This document shows positions 43,584 to 51,469 of a stretch of DNA of 64,000 nucleotides, piece after piece. Position 1 is the stretch's first letter. The number at the start of each line of letters is the position of its first letter. The DNA lies in NCBI RefSeq assembly GCF_000685395.1, contig NZ_AVSQ01000015.1:1-64000 (forward strand), written 5' to 3'. The notes below the pieces were generated by a model, which made no database searches, was not told the DNA's origin, and worked only from the letters and a program-made list of their open reading frames with translations. The position numbers were made by a program, and so were the translations under genes. The DNA is from Candidatus Nitrosotenuis chungbukensis. GTDB lineage: Archaea; Thermoproteota; Nitrososphaeria; Nitrososphaerales; Nitrosopumilaceae.

Positions 43584-44891
43584 TTATTGGTTATCAGTTT
43601 CATCATTTCTGGGAATTAAAAATCCAGATTCAAAACCTCTCTGTGGGTTAAATGAAAAAACCGCCAAAGGTATTTTATCATCAGTTTGTTGTCTTAATCT
43701 CTTCAACTCTTTTACAATTTTTTCTTGTTGATATTCTTTTGTTGCGTGAGGAGTAACCATAAATGTCATCCACAAAGAATTAGATGTGAATGTAAATTGT
43801 TCATCTTTTTGGAGAATTCCTGACATTCTAATAGTAGCTAATATTGATATATGCAGTTTATCAGATTCTTCTTTTGACAAATCTGCTATTTTGTCTGCAA
43901 TCTGCCTTGTACTCCATTTATTAAACTGATTTTTTGCTTTGTCAAGATTCGGGTTATCAATAGCTGGTCTGATTATTTCCTCCACTAAACCTATTACCGA
44001 TTCTGGCATTTTCTCCATCTTCTTTTTTCTTAGTAAATCTTTTTCTACTATCATAGAACGAAGTGTATTAGATTCAAGAAATTTCTTAGGATCTTTTTTT
44101 ATTACACCAATCAGCCTTTTTTGAGCAACTTCAGGGGTTGGACCAGATGAACTATAAAGAGCAAGCGAGGCTCTATCTAAAAGAAATTGAGTGAATCCTC
44201 CATCATTGATTGATTGATAGTTTGTAATTTTTCCATTTTTTTTGATAATTGTTCCACTCCATCCATCTAAGGATGTGGGGTGTATAGATGTCACAAAAAT
44301 CATCCAAGGAAGTTTTACATATACAAATACTCTTTTATCATCTGTAACTATTGTAAAATCCACAGAATGAAGTGTATACCAATGAAATTTTGGATCTATC
44401 GTTGAATTTTTGTTATCATCTACATAGTCTAGGAATACAAGATGATTTTCATATTTATCAATAGATTCTTCTGTTCCATTTAGGTATTCTCTCCAATGAA
44501 CTTCTGCTTTATCTACAAATGAGTTTAAATGAGAATTGGGGTTTTCTTCCTTGAAATCTTCTCCTATGATCTTCAAGGCTCTCCAGCTTAATGAAATAAT
44601 AAATTTTTCAAAATTTTCATCATAATCGAATGTTCTAATTTTGTCATTGTGGAAAGGGAAAAAGATGTTATCTGCAAAATATTTCTCTAACTTTGAAAAC
44701 TTTTCTTCACAGTTCCCACAAAGTAAATGGAGTTTAGTAATGTCTTGAACACGTTTTGCACCATCTTCAGCACTAACTAAATAACCAGTACCTGTTTCTT
44801 TAATCCATTTTCCAACAAATTTTGGAATAATGTGACTTTCTCTTAATGTACCTTCTTGCAAACATAATGCACATGTGGAGATTTCAGACAT
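43584..44891 (-). CDS. HNH/treble-clef nuclease-like protein
   Basis: A 435-residue protein. Residues 7-60 have CALC, SHIIPKFVGKW and LLCGNCEEKFS, the C-x2-C...H...C-x2-C order of HNH/treble-clef nucleases. The remaining 370 residues are a large alpha/beta region with no motif I recognise, ending in a helical segment rich in Lys/Glu and a final beta part (PLAVFSFNPQRG). It may be a defence or restriction-type effector; nuclease activity is unproven. Leftward, AT-rich. Confidence 0.6.
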   Translation of the reverse strand: MSEISTCALCLQEGTLRESHIIPKFVGKWIKETGTGYLVSAEDGAKRVQDITKLHLLCGNCEEKFSKLEKYFADNIFFPFHNDKIRTFDYDENFEKFIISLSWRALKIIGEDFKEENPNSHLNSFVDKAEVHWREYLNGTEESIDKYENHLVFLDYVDDNKNSTIDPKFHWYTLHSVDFTIVTDDKRVFVYVKLPWMIFVTSIHPTSLDGWSGTIIKKNGKITNYQSINDGGFTQFLLDRASLALYSSSGPTPEVAQKRLIGVIKKDPKKFLESNTLRSMIVEKDLLRKKKMEKMPESVIGLVEEIIRPAIDNPNLDKAKNQFNKWSTRQIADKIADLSKEESDKLHISILATIRMSGILQKDEQFTFTSNSLWMTFMVTPHATKEYQQEKIVKELKRLRQQTDDKIPLAVFSFNPQRGFESGFLIPRNDETDNQ

Positions 44892-45024
44892 ATCATCAAG
44901 AAGTAATTATAATATAATAAATATCAAAATATCTATTGGATCTTAAAGTATACTTTCTAAGGATAGTCCATCACCATCCTATAGAAAAATAGACTTTAAA
45001 CCGCAGATTTTACAGAATTCGTTT

Positions 45025-45474
45025 ATGCGGTACAATGAAGAATATGAGGAATTTCGTAAGGATGTGGAACAGATCCAAAGAGGAGAAATGGAACCTGATA
45101 GTTGGTTAATATATCAAGATAAACCTCTAATTCAAGTTGATGACAAGGATTTGCTTGCAATCATTAAAGGTTACAAAGCTATTCGACTCAGAGATTTTTT
45201 TAATAGGCATGATACAGAAGTAGAATCATTTTTCATTAATTTTCTAGAGGTTACTGCATTTATTGATGCAGAAAGAATTTGGAGTTTTATTCGGATTGAT
45301 GAGGATTTTCTTCTATCTCTTGAAAAACACAAAGCCATTAGATTTGGAAATCCTGATAACTTTAAAGAATTACCCATTCATGAAATTTCTGATCTGGAAA
45401 GTATCCGACGCAATTGGAATTTTTATCGAAATGATGATGAATGGTTTAAAAGTCAAAAAGATAATTCTTTTTAA
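45025..45474 (+). CDS. Hypothetical protein, 149 aa
   Basis: An acidic, helical soluble protein I do not recognise. No motif, signal peptide or membrane segment. It is rich in Asp/Glu and aromatic residues (IRRNWNFYRNDDEWF). Placed between repeat families just before the cassette array. Confidence 0.5.
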   Translation: MRYNEEYEEFRKDVEQIQRGEMEPDSWLIYQDKPLIQVDDKDLLAIIKGYKAIRLRDFFNRHDTEVESFFINFLEVTAFIDAERIWSFIRIDEDFLLSLEKHKAIRFGNPDNFKELPIHEISDLESIRRNWNFYRNDDEWFKSQKDNSF

Positions 45475-45489
45475 ACGAAACTGACGAAT

Positions 45490-45539
45490 GTGGAACCTAA
45501 AATAGAACTATGTGGGCATGAATCCATTTCGTTCCGCAC
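45490..45539 (+). repeat. Repeat family B, first-half copy
   Basis: Matches 40868-40916: 26 identical bases, then ATGAATCCA and CCGCAC-type ends. It abuts site R1. Confidence 0.7.
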
Positions 45540-45540
45540 A

Positions 45541-45675
45541 TTTATCAAAAATTAATAATCAGTATTGCATACACTAACTAGGATCTAATTTTCAGAAAAC
45601 CGCTAGTAGCACACAGACCTTCGGGCCCGTTTTAACTGTCAGTCCGAATCTTACAGGACTCAACCCTTCAGAGAT
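45541..45675 (+). repeat. Array site R1 (left arm type II)
   Basis: The core TTCGGGCCCG...AGTCCGAA spans 45620-45648; TTCGG pairs perfectly with CCGAA. A left arm of about 78 bp (45541-45618) matches that of R7 closely. Core bases equal the tRNA-Arg end. First of nine direct repeats bounding the modules. Confidence 0.85.
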
Positions 45676-45696
45676 TCAGACAGTAGCCAATTCAAA

Positions 45697-46551
45697 CTAG
45701 ATTATCGGATCCATAATAATTACGGTTTTGTATAAAATAAGAACAGATGGAGAGTTTTCTACCATGAGTTTCACGGTACATTTTACCGGATAGTTTCCCG
45801 TGTCTACATATTCATGTTGTACTTGTTTTCCGGGTTTCCCAGGTTTTCCGTCGCCAAAGTCCCAAAAAACATCATAAACCTTAGATTCTCCCAGTTGGCC
45901 AATATTTGCTAAAAAAGTTAATTTCCTTTTTGTTGCGTATGCCCCGTCAGGTATGCCTGGATGATTATCATCCTTTGGTTGAATATCTATTGAACCGGAA
46001 ATATCATTTGAACAAACAAGCACATTAAAGTCCTGTGTATCGATATACTTGACATCCCCATTAAAACCACTAATCTCAACTTTTCCTCGGTATGAGGATG
46101 ATCTTGCTTTTTCGTATCTGAACCAGTGATTTAAGTTCTTAGGCGTCCACTTAGTAATCTGTTCATCTCCAGATGAGTATCTTTCTTGATCTCCTGTTAA
46201 TGTAGTTGAAAGAGATATCCCTACATGATTCTTCTTGTATATGATGGCTGCCGTCTGAGACACACGGAATTTCGGTTTTTGTGGATATACGGTGATTGGG
46301 ACAGTATTACTCGATCCAATTACAGATAATTTTCCATCAGGTCCTATTATTACTATGTCCACACGAACATTATGAGAGCCTTCTGAAAAGTCATCATAAT
46401 TATAAATGAGATTATGGACTGGACCAATAACTTTTTTCCCAAAATGCCACATCTTTAACGGCTTAATATTAACGCCCGTCAGATAGAATCCAAACATTGG
46501 CTTAGGCAAATAAGCAGTGGTGGAACTTTCTTGAAGGTGTAGTTGAGACAT
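45697..46551 (-). CDS. PKD-domain protein
   Basis: A 284-residue beta-rich protein. The C-terminal 80 residues contain VFWDFGDG, QHEYVDTGNYPVKCTV, the hallmark of a PKD (immunoglobulin-like) domain found in archaeal surface proteins. The first 200 residues read as one or two further beta sandwiches. There is no signal peptide, unusual for a PKD protein, so it may be truncated at the N-terminus or exported otherwise. It is the cargo of module R1-R2; its stop lies 48 bp beyond the R1 core. Confidence 0.75.
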   Translation of the reverse strand: MSQLHLQESSTTAYLPKPMFGFYLTGVNIKPLKMWHFGKKVIGPVHNLIYNYDDFSEGSHNVRVDIVIIGPDGKLSVIGSSNTVPITVYPQKPKFRVSQTAAIIYKKNHVGISLSTTLTGDQERYSSGDEQITKWTPKNLNHWFRYEKARSSSYRGKVEISGFNGDVKYIDTQDFNVLVCSNDISGSIDIQPKDDNHPGIPDGAYATKRKLTFLANIGQLGESKVYDVFWDFGDGKPGKPGKQVQHEYVDTGNYPVKCTVKLMVENSPSVLILYKTVIIMDPII

Positions 46552-46640
46552 GTATAGTGAATTGTTCTACTAGATTAAAAAGAAATCCATAAGGTTGCCG
46601 ATTAAATACAAATTTGTTTTCCATTACATGATATGTGAGA

Positions 46641-46841
46641 ATGTGGTTGGACGTTGAAGATTTCGTACCTTCCTTTCAAAAATATGAAGATTAGATTAAA
46701 GAATCGGTAGAATGCTTTGAGTTATTTATACTCAAACTTTTTGAATTAATTTTGTTTAATGTTACAATACTTGTCTGTTTGATGCTTTTGATAATTCTCG
46801 CTATTCCTACATCTACTTATTCACAGAAGATATGGGTCTAA
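46641..46841 (+). pseudogene. Short membrane peptide gene with in-frame TAG
   Basis: From ATG 46641 the frame reads MWLDVEDFVPSFQKYED, then TAG (46692-46694), and continues in the same frame with IKESVECFELF and a hydrophobic helix (VTILVCLMLLIILAIP) to TAA 46841. The continuity of hydrophilic then membrane segments suggests one 66-codon gene with an amber mutation. It fills the 350-bp gap between the PKD gene and R2. Confidence 0.4.
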
Positions 46842-46901
46842 TATCTTGACTGAATGATTTCAAATCTACTCCCAAATCATCAAAAATAAAAAAATTAGAA
46901 A

Positions 46902-47015
46902 GGAGTTTTGTAGCTACTCCGATGAGCTTACTGCATGTTTTGTGCACGAGACATGCTGAACTTGCACTGACTGTTCCTCAGAGAACCTTCGGGCCCGTTT
47001 TAACTGTCAGTCCGA
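46902..47015 (+). repeat. Array site R2 (left arm type I, full)
   Basis: Starts with hairpin GGAGTTTTGTAGCTACTCC, then GCATGT...ACATGC, then GTTC...GAAC, then the core TTCGG (46987-46991) to CCGAG (47011-47015). ACTGAC before the core can pair with GTCAGT inside it. Clearly the same 114-nt family as R5, R8 and R9. Confidence 0.88.
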
Positions 47016-47042
47016 GTTCCACTTGCTTCATTTTCTTAACCT

Positions 47043-47267
47043 CTACAGCAGAGACAAAAACTCGTCTCTTGTCATGTCTGCATCTTCGATTATGGCATTT
47101 AACGTACCCCTTGCGATTTCTTTATGGTTTGGTATTGTGAGTCTTCGAAAAGGCGCCTTGTTATTTCTTAATATGATATGGCTTCCAGTTTGATGATCTG
47201 TATAATATCCTAATTTTGATAATATTTTGATTAGTTTTGATGCAGATATGACTGGAAGTTTAGACAT
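47043..47267 (-). CDS. hicA: HicA-family mRNA interferase toxin
   Basis: A 74-residue double-stranded-RNA-binding-like toxin that cleaves mRNA independently of ribosomes. The catalytic His lies in QTGSHIILRN; the N-terminal SASKLIKILSKLGY and the end NAIIEDADMTRDEFLSLL are typical. It overlaps the HicB gene by 8 bp. The stop is 27 bp from the R2 core, so with HicB it makes up module R2-R3, the smallest in the array. Confidence 0.92.
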   Translation of the reverse strand: MSKLPVISASKLIKILSKLGYYTDHQTGSHIILRNNKAPFRRLTIPNHKEIARGTLNAIIEDADMTRDEFLSLL

Positions 47268-47469
47268 TGATTTCTACCAACTCCTCATCTACTGGAGGAA
47301 TCGGCTCACCGTGTTTTTTCAGGCTTTGAAGATAGCCTTCTATTGCATCTTTGATGTTGCTCAACGCTTCGTTTCTTGTCTTTCCCTGTGAGATGCAGCC
47401 TGGTAATGCTGGACATTTTACAACATACATTTCATCTTCGTCTTTTTGCAGTGTTATTCTGTACTTCAT
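47260..47469 (-). CDS. hicB: HicB-family antitoxin
   Basis: A 69-residue HicB with the partial RNase H fold: YRITLQKDEDEMYVVKCPALPGC (strands 1-2), then GKTRNEALSNIKDAIEGYL. It lacks a C-terminal DNA-binding domain, as many short HicB do. It is the first gene of the pair, upstream of hicA, unlike the commoner hicA-first order. Confidence 0.92.
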   Translation of the reverse strand: MKYRITLQKDEDEMYVVKCPALPGCISQGKTRNEALSNIKDAIEGYLQSLKKHGEPIPPVDEELVEINV

Positions 47470-47541
47470 CTGAGTCAGATACGGTGTTTTCTTATTTAAG
47501 CCCTCTTAAGCTTACGGATGAAATCTGACGAACAATTTCTA

Positions 47542-47599
47542 GGGTGCGAGTAAATTTTTACCTGCACCCCCTCGGGCCCGTTTTAACTGTCAGTCCGAG
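47542..47599 (+). repeat. Array site R3
   Basis: A hairpin GGGTGC...GCACCC (47542-47568 region) runs straight into the core CTCGG (47571-47575) ... CCGAG (47595-47599), whose ends pair perfectly as C-G at the outer position. Left arm is unlike types I and II. Confidence 0.85.
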
Positions 47600-47665
47600 C
47601 CCTGCTGATTTTTGATGACAATTTTGAATAAATAAATTCTGATCTGGATAAAAAAGAAAGAATGA

Positions 47666-48214
47666 TTATGGTGTTAAAACACTAACACCTAATCCACTTG
47701 TACATGCTGTTTCTGGATCAATTACAAAACCTACTGCACCATCTACATCAGATATAGAAAATGGAAGATCAGATTGTTTTGCATTGATGCTTATTGTGTC
47801 ACCTTTAATTGAAATTCCAGCAGTTGGTGTGGAGTCAATCGATGCAACACAAAAGTCAGCAGAGCCTGCTCCACCTGTGAGTGTAGCAGCATGTGTATGC
47901 CATGAATCTGGATTTTGATTAGAGTCTCTTCCTAATGTTGGGTGGATTGTAGCAACAAATACTTTACCCGTATTTAGATCAACCCAAGCGATTCCAGCTA
48001 CTGTGTGTGAGCTAATGAAGCTTGTTGATTTTCTTGGAATGTCGCCGCCAGTAGTCGCACTAAGTTTTGCTAGATTGCTATTTTGTGAATCTGCAGAGTA
48101 GGCACTAACTACTAGATAAGACGGGCCGGGTATTGTAGCCATGGCAGTGTTGAGTCCTACGAGCGAGACTACAACGATTGCGATTAAAGCTCCAATCATT
48201 TGTTTGGAAGTCAT
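47666..48214 (-). CDS. Exported small protein, unknown
   Basis: A 182-residue predicted secreted protein with signal peptide (MTSKQMIGALIAIVVVSLVGLNTAMA). The mature part is Ser/Thr/Ala-rich and beta-like, with two Cys (ADFCVAS, ETACTSG) that could form a disulphide, and HTHAATLTGGAGSADFC, a His-containing motif. I recognise no family. Its stop lies 66 bp beyond R3. Confidence 0.65.
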   Translation of the reverse strand: MTSKQMIGALIAIVVVSLVGLNTAMATIPGPSYLVVSAYSADSQNSNLAKLSATTGGDIPRKSTSFISSHTVAGIAWVDLNTGKVFVATIHPTLGRDSNQNPDSWHTHAATLTGGAGSADFCVASIDSTPTAGISIKGDTISINAKQSDLPFSISDVDGAVGFVIDPETACTSGLGVSVLTP

Positions 48215-48342
48215 TATGTTTGAAACACTGTTGTAATTTATAATGTTTATAAAATTTTCTTGGAAAATTTCAAATTAATTATATAACCTTTCTCTAGATA
48301 GTCTCTGCATTTTTATTAAAAACAATATCAGTTAAATGTCAA

Positions 48343-48500
48343 TTACGATGTGATTGGAAGATCCATTGTAAATGTAGTCTGATTATTCTTTACCGGTGTT
48401 GTTCCATAATACTGCTCCACGATATTTTTGCAAGTAATGGCCCACGACCAGTTTCTTTTTGCTTTGTTGTGAAAAGTGGCTCAAAAATCTTTATCTGGTT
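48343..48500 (-). pseudogene. Histidine kinase C-terminal remnant
   Basis: On the minus strand the end of a HATPase_c domain is readable in two frames: PEDNQIKIFEPLFTTKQKE, then after a frame change CKNIVEQYYGTTPVKNNQTT and FTMDLPITS before TAA at 48345-48343. IFEPLFTTK is the F box of sensor kinases; the G box (normally GTGLGL) is spoiled. Upstream coding cannot be followed. The rest of the 48215-48740 gap shows nothing else. Confidence 0.7.
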
Positions 48501-48740
48501 ATCTTCTGGATGCTGGACTTGTTGATTTTTGATGACAGTTTTGCCGTTTGGCAATGTCCCGAGGTACTGCTGACCTTAGTGTTTTTTATTAAATTGATTT
48601 TGTGTAATGATCAAAATCAGGCTGGGAATTATGCCCATTTGCTCAACTAATTACAAATGCACATTCTATATGAATTAGATAAATTTTAATTCAAATAATG
48701 AGTACTTTTTATATTATACTGTGGTATAGAGTGGTATACT

Positions 48741-48974
48741 ATGGAACAAAGCACAATAAAGCTTTCTAAAAAAATCAAAAATGATCTCAGAAAGCAAATG
48801 AATCACCCTGGAGAAACCTATGAATCAGTAATTGCCAGACTCTTAAAAATTACCCAGGAAGACGATATCCTGAGCAAGGCAGTAATCAAAAACATTGAGG
48901 AAGGTATTGCCGATATCAAAGCAGGGCGTGTGTATACCTCAGAACAAGTCAAAAAGAAATTAGGATTAAAATAG
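48741..48974 (+). CDS. RelB/VapB-like antitoxin
   Basis: A 77-residue protein that opens with a short strand (STIKLSKKIKNDLRKQ) as in ribbon-helix-helix antitoxins, then helices ending in KAGRVYTSEQVKKKLGLK, a toxin-wrapping tail. It precedes the RelE-like toxin by 1 bp. A TATA-like TTTTTATATTATA block sits about 25-35 bp upstream. Part of module R3-R4, in opposite orientation to the exported protein. Confidence 0.8.
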   Translation: MEQSTIKLSKKIKNDLRKQMNHPGETYESVIARLLKITQEDDILSKAVIKNIEEGIADIKAGRVYTSEQVKKKLGLK

Positions 48975-48975
48975 A

Positions 48976-49236
48976 ATGACATGGCAAGTCATTTGGTCTG
49001 AGAAATCTGTCAAACAATTAGAAAAAATTGATACAAAAAACGTACAAAAGATTTATGATTCGGTATTAGACTGCGTAGAAGATCCGTTCAAAGCAATAAC
49101 CAGACTAACAAACTCACCGTTTTACCGATTACGGGTAGGTAATTACAGAGTTATTCTGGATTTACAGCAAAGCAAAATGATAATCTTTGTCATAGAAACT
49201 GATCATAGGGGAAAAATTTACAAGAAATACCGGTAA
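48976..49236 (+). CDS. relE: RelE/ParE superfamily toxin
   Basis: An 86-residue toxin with the RelE fold order: VIWSEKSVKQLEKIDTKNVQKIYDSV, LTNSPFYRLRVGNYRVILDL and a final strand IFVIETDHRGKIYKKYR. The RLRVGNYRVI block and final basic residues match ribosome-dependent mRNA interferases. It is directly downstream of its antitoxin. Confidence 0.88.
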   Translation: MTWQVIWSEKSVKQLEKIDTKNVQKIYDSVLDCVEDPFKAITRLTNSPFYRLRVGNYRVILDLQQSKMIIFVIETDHRGKIYKKYR

Positions 49237-49340
49237 AGTGTGAAAATTGATTCTCTTTATTTACAAAACCTGGGGAATCAATTATTGGACAAAACTCCTT
49301 TAAAGAATAGAACTGCCTCTAGTCCAAATTGTTAATATCT

Positions 49341-49370
49341 CTTCGGGCCCGTTTTAACTGTCAGTCCGAG
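49341..49370 (+). repeat. Array site R4 (core with type III left arm)
   Basis: Core TTCGGGCCCG (from 49342) to AGTCCGAG (ending 49370). The left flank (TAGTCCAAATTGTTA) resembles that of R6. Its outer pair is T-G wobble. Confidence 0.85.
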
Positions 49371-49388
49371 TCCCGAACCGAAAATCAG

Positions 49389-50225
49389 TTAGCTCTCACA
49401 ACCTATGCCGTCTTTATCTCCATCAAACCTGTGTGGGTCTGGTGGCAATACTCTAAAATTCCTATATGAAGTTTCGCCACAATTCAAGTCAGGTGGATAA
49501 GGAGGAATACAAACATCGGGATAGGAAGGATCACATTTGTTTTCTTTTGTAGGTGTGGGTACTGGCGTTGGTGTGGTGGATGGTTGGCTAACCTTTGGTA
49601 CTTGTTGTTTTATTTCTGGAGATTTCATCTCACAACCGTATTTTTTAGCCCATGCTTCTCCTGAAAACTCGCTTGTTGAGCAATATTGAGTCAAAATGTT
49701 TGCATGTCCGTTGTATAGCAATTCAGAATTGAGCAATTTTCCATCACAATACGCTTTTCCAAGCAATCTACCATATGCGTCGTATGGTTGCATGTCGTCC
49801 TGATCAATAACTACAGTTGAGCCTATTGGGCACAATTTCTTTGTAAATTCTGATGCCTCAAAAAACCCCGCCTCACCTATCTCAGGGGTGTTTGTCAAAG
49901 AAAGTCTAACCTTGTATCCTTGGATGTATATTGTATCTCCATCTACAATTCTTTCAACTCTGGCAGATAGGCACAGGCCATTGCCAAGGCAGGACAACTT
50001 TGGTTGTTGTATTGTTTGTTCGCTCACAGTTAGAATTTTTTTGTCAATAAGATATTGAATTGCACTAAGAAATTCCTTATCGGTGATTTTGTCTTCAACC
50101 CAAAACTTTGCCGTGTTCTTTATCCATGATGGAATTAGCACTTCTTCACTAAAAGCGAATAGAGATGAACCGATAGTGATTCCTACTGCTAAGAATAATG
50201 TGGAAATTAGAATATCCTTCCGCAT
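49389..50225 (-). CDS. Exported thermonuclease (SNase) with excalibur domain
   Basis: A 278-residue secreted nuclease. A signal peptide/anchor (residues 1-26) is followed by a helical segment common in thaumarchaeal exported proteins (WIKNTAKFWVEDKITDKEF). The SNase domain (about 88-195) keeps VDGDT, R107, E115 and R153; the position of the Ca ligand Asp40 of staphylococcal nuclease is Asn112. A Pro/Thr linker leads to an excalibur motif DGDKDGIGCES (calcium-binding-like) at the very end. Its stop is 18 bp from R4, so the gene plus R4 make one module. Confidence 0.88.
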   Translation of the reverse strand: MRKDILISTLFLAVGITIGSSLFAFSEEVLIPSWIKNTAKFWVEDKITDKEFLSAIQYLIDKKILTVSEQTIQQPKLSCLGNGLCLSARVERIVDGDTIYIQGYKVRLSLTNTPEIGEAGFFEASEFTKKLCPIGSTVVIDQDDMQPYDAYGRLLGKAYCDGKLLNSELLYNGHANILTQYCSTSEFSGEAWAKKYGCEMKSPEIKQQVPKVSQPSTTPTPVPTPTKENKCDPSYPDVCIPPYPPDLNCGETSYRNFRVLPPDPHRFDGDKDGIGCES

Positions 50226-50312
50226 TGGTTTTTGAACAGTTAATTTCCTTATAATGATTCTTCAATAAATCCTGATTAACTCCTTTGACTATTTTAAATA
50301 AAAAATTTAGAA

Positions 50313-50423
50313 AAGATTTTTGTAGCTACTCCGATGATCTTACTGCATGTTTTGTTAACGAGACCTGCCGGACTTGCGCTGACTGTTCCTCGGAGAACCT
50401 GGGCCAGTTTCTTTAGTGGTTCT
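50313..50423 (+). repeat. Array site R5 (type I left arm, tRNA-flank right end)
   Basis: Left arm is type I (TTTTGTAGCTACTCC, CATGTTTTGTTAACGAG, GCGCTGACTGTTCC). The core is changed to CCTGGGCCA and its right side is GTTTCTTTAGTGGTTCT (50407-50423), identical to the 17 bp after tRNA-Arg. It is the only site with this right end, so it looks like attR to the tRNA's attL. Confidence 0.85.
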
Positions 50424-50493
50424 GCCCTATATTCGACGTCTGTTCATACTGATCATACGTCATCATATGCGATTACGTCAACATACAAAACTG

Positions 50494-51210
50494 ATGGCTT
50501 TTGTTAGAAGCGGATGTAGCATATCCCATCGGGGGATATTGGGTGTAGAGTCTGCAATATTTCTAATAGCGGTCATGATAATATCGGCAGCTTTGGCAGT
50601 TGTAGTTGTGAACATGGGTTTGTCTACAACACAAAATACAAAAACTGTATCACAATCCGGGTTGAATAGTGCAGGCAGCGGATTACAACTCTCAGGTATC
50701 GTAACTGGAACTGGCTGCACGTCCAGCTCAAAAGGATGCTCAACACCATACTTGAATGCAACTGTTGTCCCGTTTAAGATAGTGCCTGGTGGTAATTCTA
50801 TGAATCTGCAACTTTCGTCTGCTTCTGTAAAGTACAGTAGTAACTCCAAGTCGTTTGATAATATCTACGAAGGACAGTTACCTGCTAGCACTACATATGT
50901 TGATGCAACAGAGGCGTTCACCGCAGCTGGCGCCGCAGGAATCACTGGATTTACTAACGGCGTTACAAATCCTGTGACCAAGTCATTACCGTCTCAAACA
51001 GTTGCAATTGTTTATTGGACTGTTAGTAAAAACACTGATGCTGTGTTAGATACAGACGAACGTGTAGAGCTTGCAATCGCATATGGCGCTGACGATAGGC
51101 CTACAACACAGGACCGAATCCGAGTAGAAATTATTACTCCGACAGGTGCAACACTTACTGTAGAAAGATATGTTCCGGACATAGTCAATACTGTGGTAAA
51201 CCTAAATTAA
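50494..51210 (+). CDS. Archaellin (flagellin)-like protein
   Basis: I place the start at ATG 50494 (MAFVRSGCSISHRG), giving a class III signal peptide cut after HRG; the longer frame to 50416 begins inside R5. The mature N-terminus ILGVESAIFLIAVMIISAALAVVV is the archaellin polymerisation helix. The rest (238 residues in total) is a Ser/Thr/Gly-rich beta domain, as in FlaB/ArlB. It is followed by a FlaF/FlaG-like gene. An archaellum-operon relative carried as cargo is unusual. Confidence 0.85.
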   Translation: MAFVRSGCSISHRGILGVESAIFLIAVMIISAALAVVVVNMGLSTTQNTKTVSQSGLNSAGSGLQLSGIVTGTGCTSSSKGCSTPYLNATVVPFKIVPGGNSMNLQLSSASVKYSSNSKSFDNIYEGQLPASTTYVDATEAFTAAGAAGITGFTNGVTNPVTKSLPSQTVAIVYWTVSKNTDAVLDTDERVELAIAYGADDRPTTQDRIRVEIITPTGATLTVERYVPDIVNTVVNLN

Positions 51211-51469
51211 AAAACAAGTATTTTGCGAATGCCGATCCCTTCAAATTTAACAAAATGCGGAATACTGCGCTAACTATCAGCAAGAGATCCACGAAGAATC
51301 CCTCTTTGAATTTAAATCGTTTGAATATGGAAGAAAACAGAATCTGTGTTTTATACTAAAACTCATTTTCACGTTAACCTGTGGCACAGTATATGATCCT
51401 GAAATCACATCTATCTCATAATTTTTTTAAACTTAAAACTTCATTAGTGATTAACGCTTTTTCATTAAA

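Noticed and set aside
47603-47625. GATTTTTGATGAC near 47608 and 48527 as C/D box RNAs
   Set aside because: The string also occurs in the candidate at 3841, but at these two places no terminal stem or upstream C box is visible.
48459-48650. 63-codon plus-strand frame
   Set aside because: It is antisense to the histidine kinase remnant and looks like a shadow.
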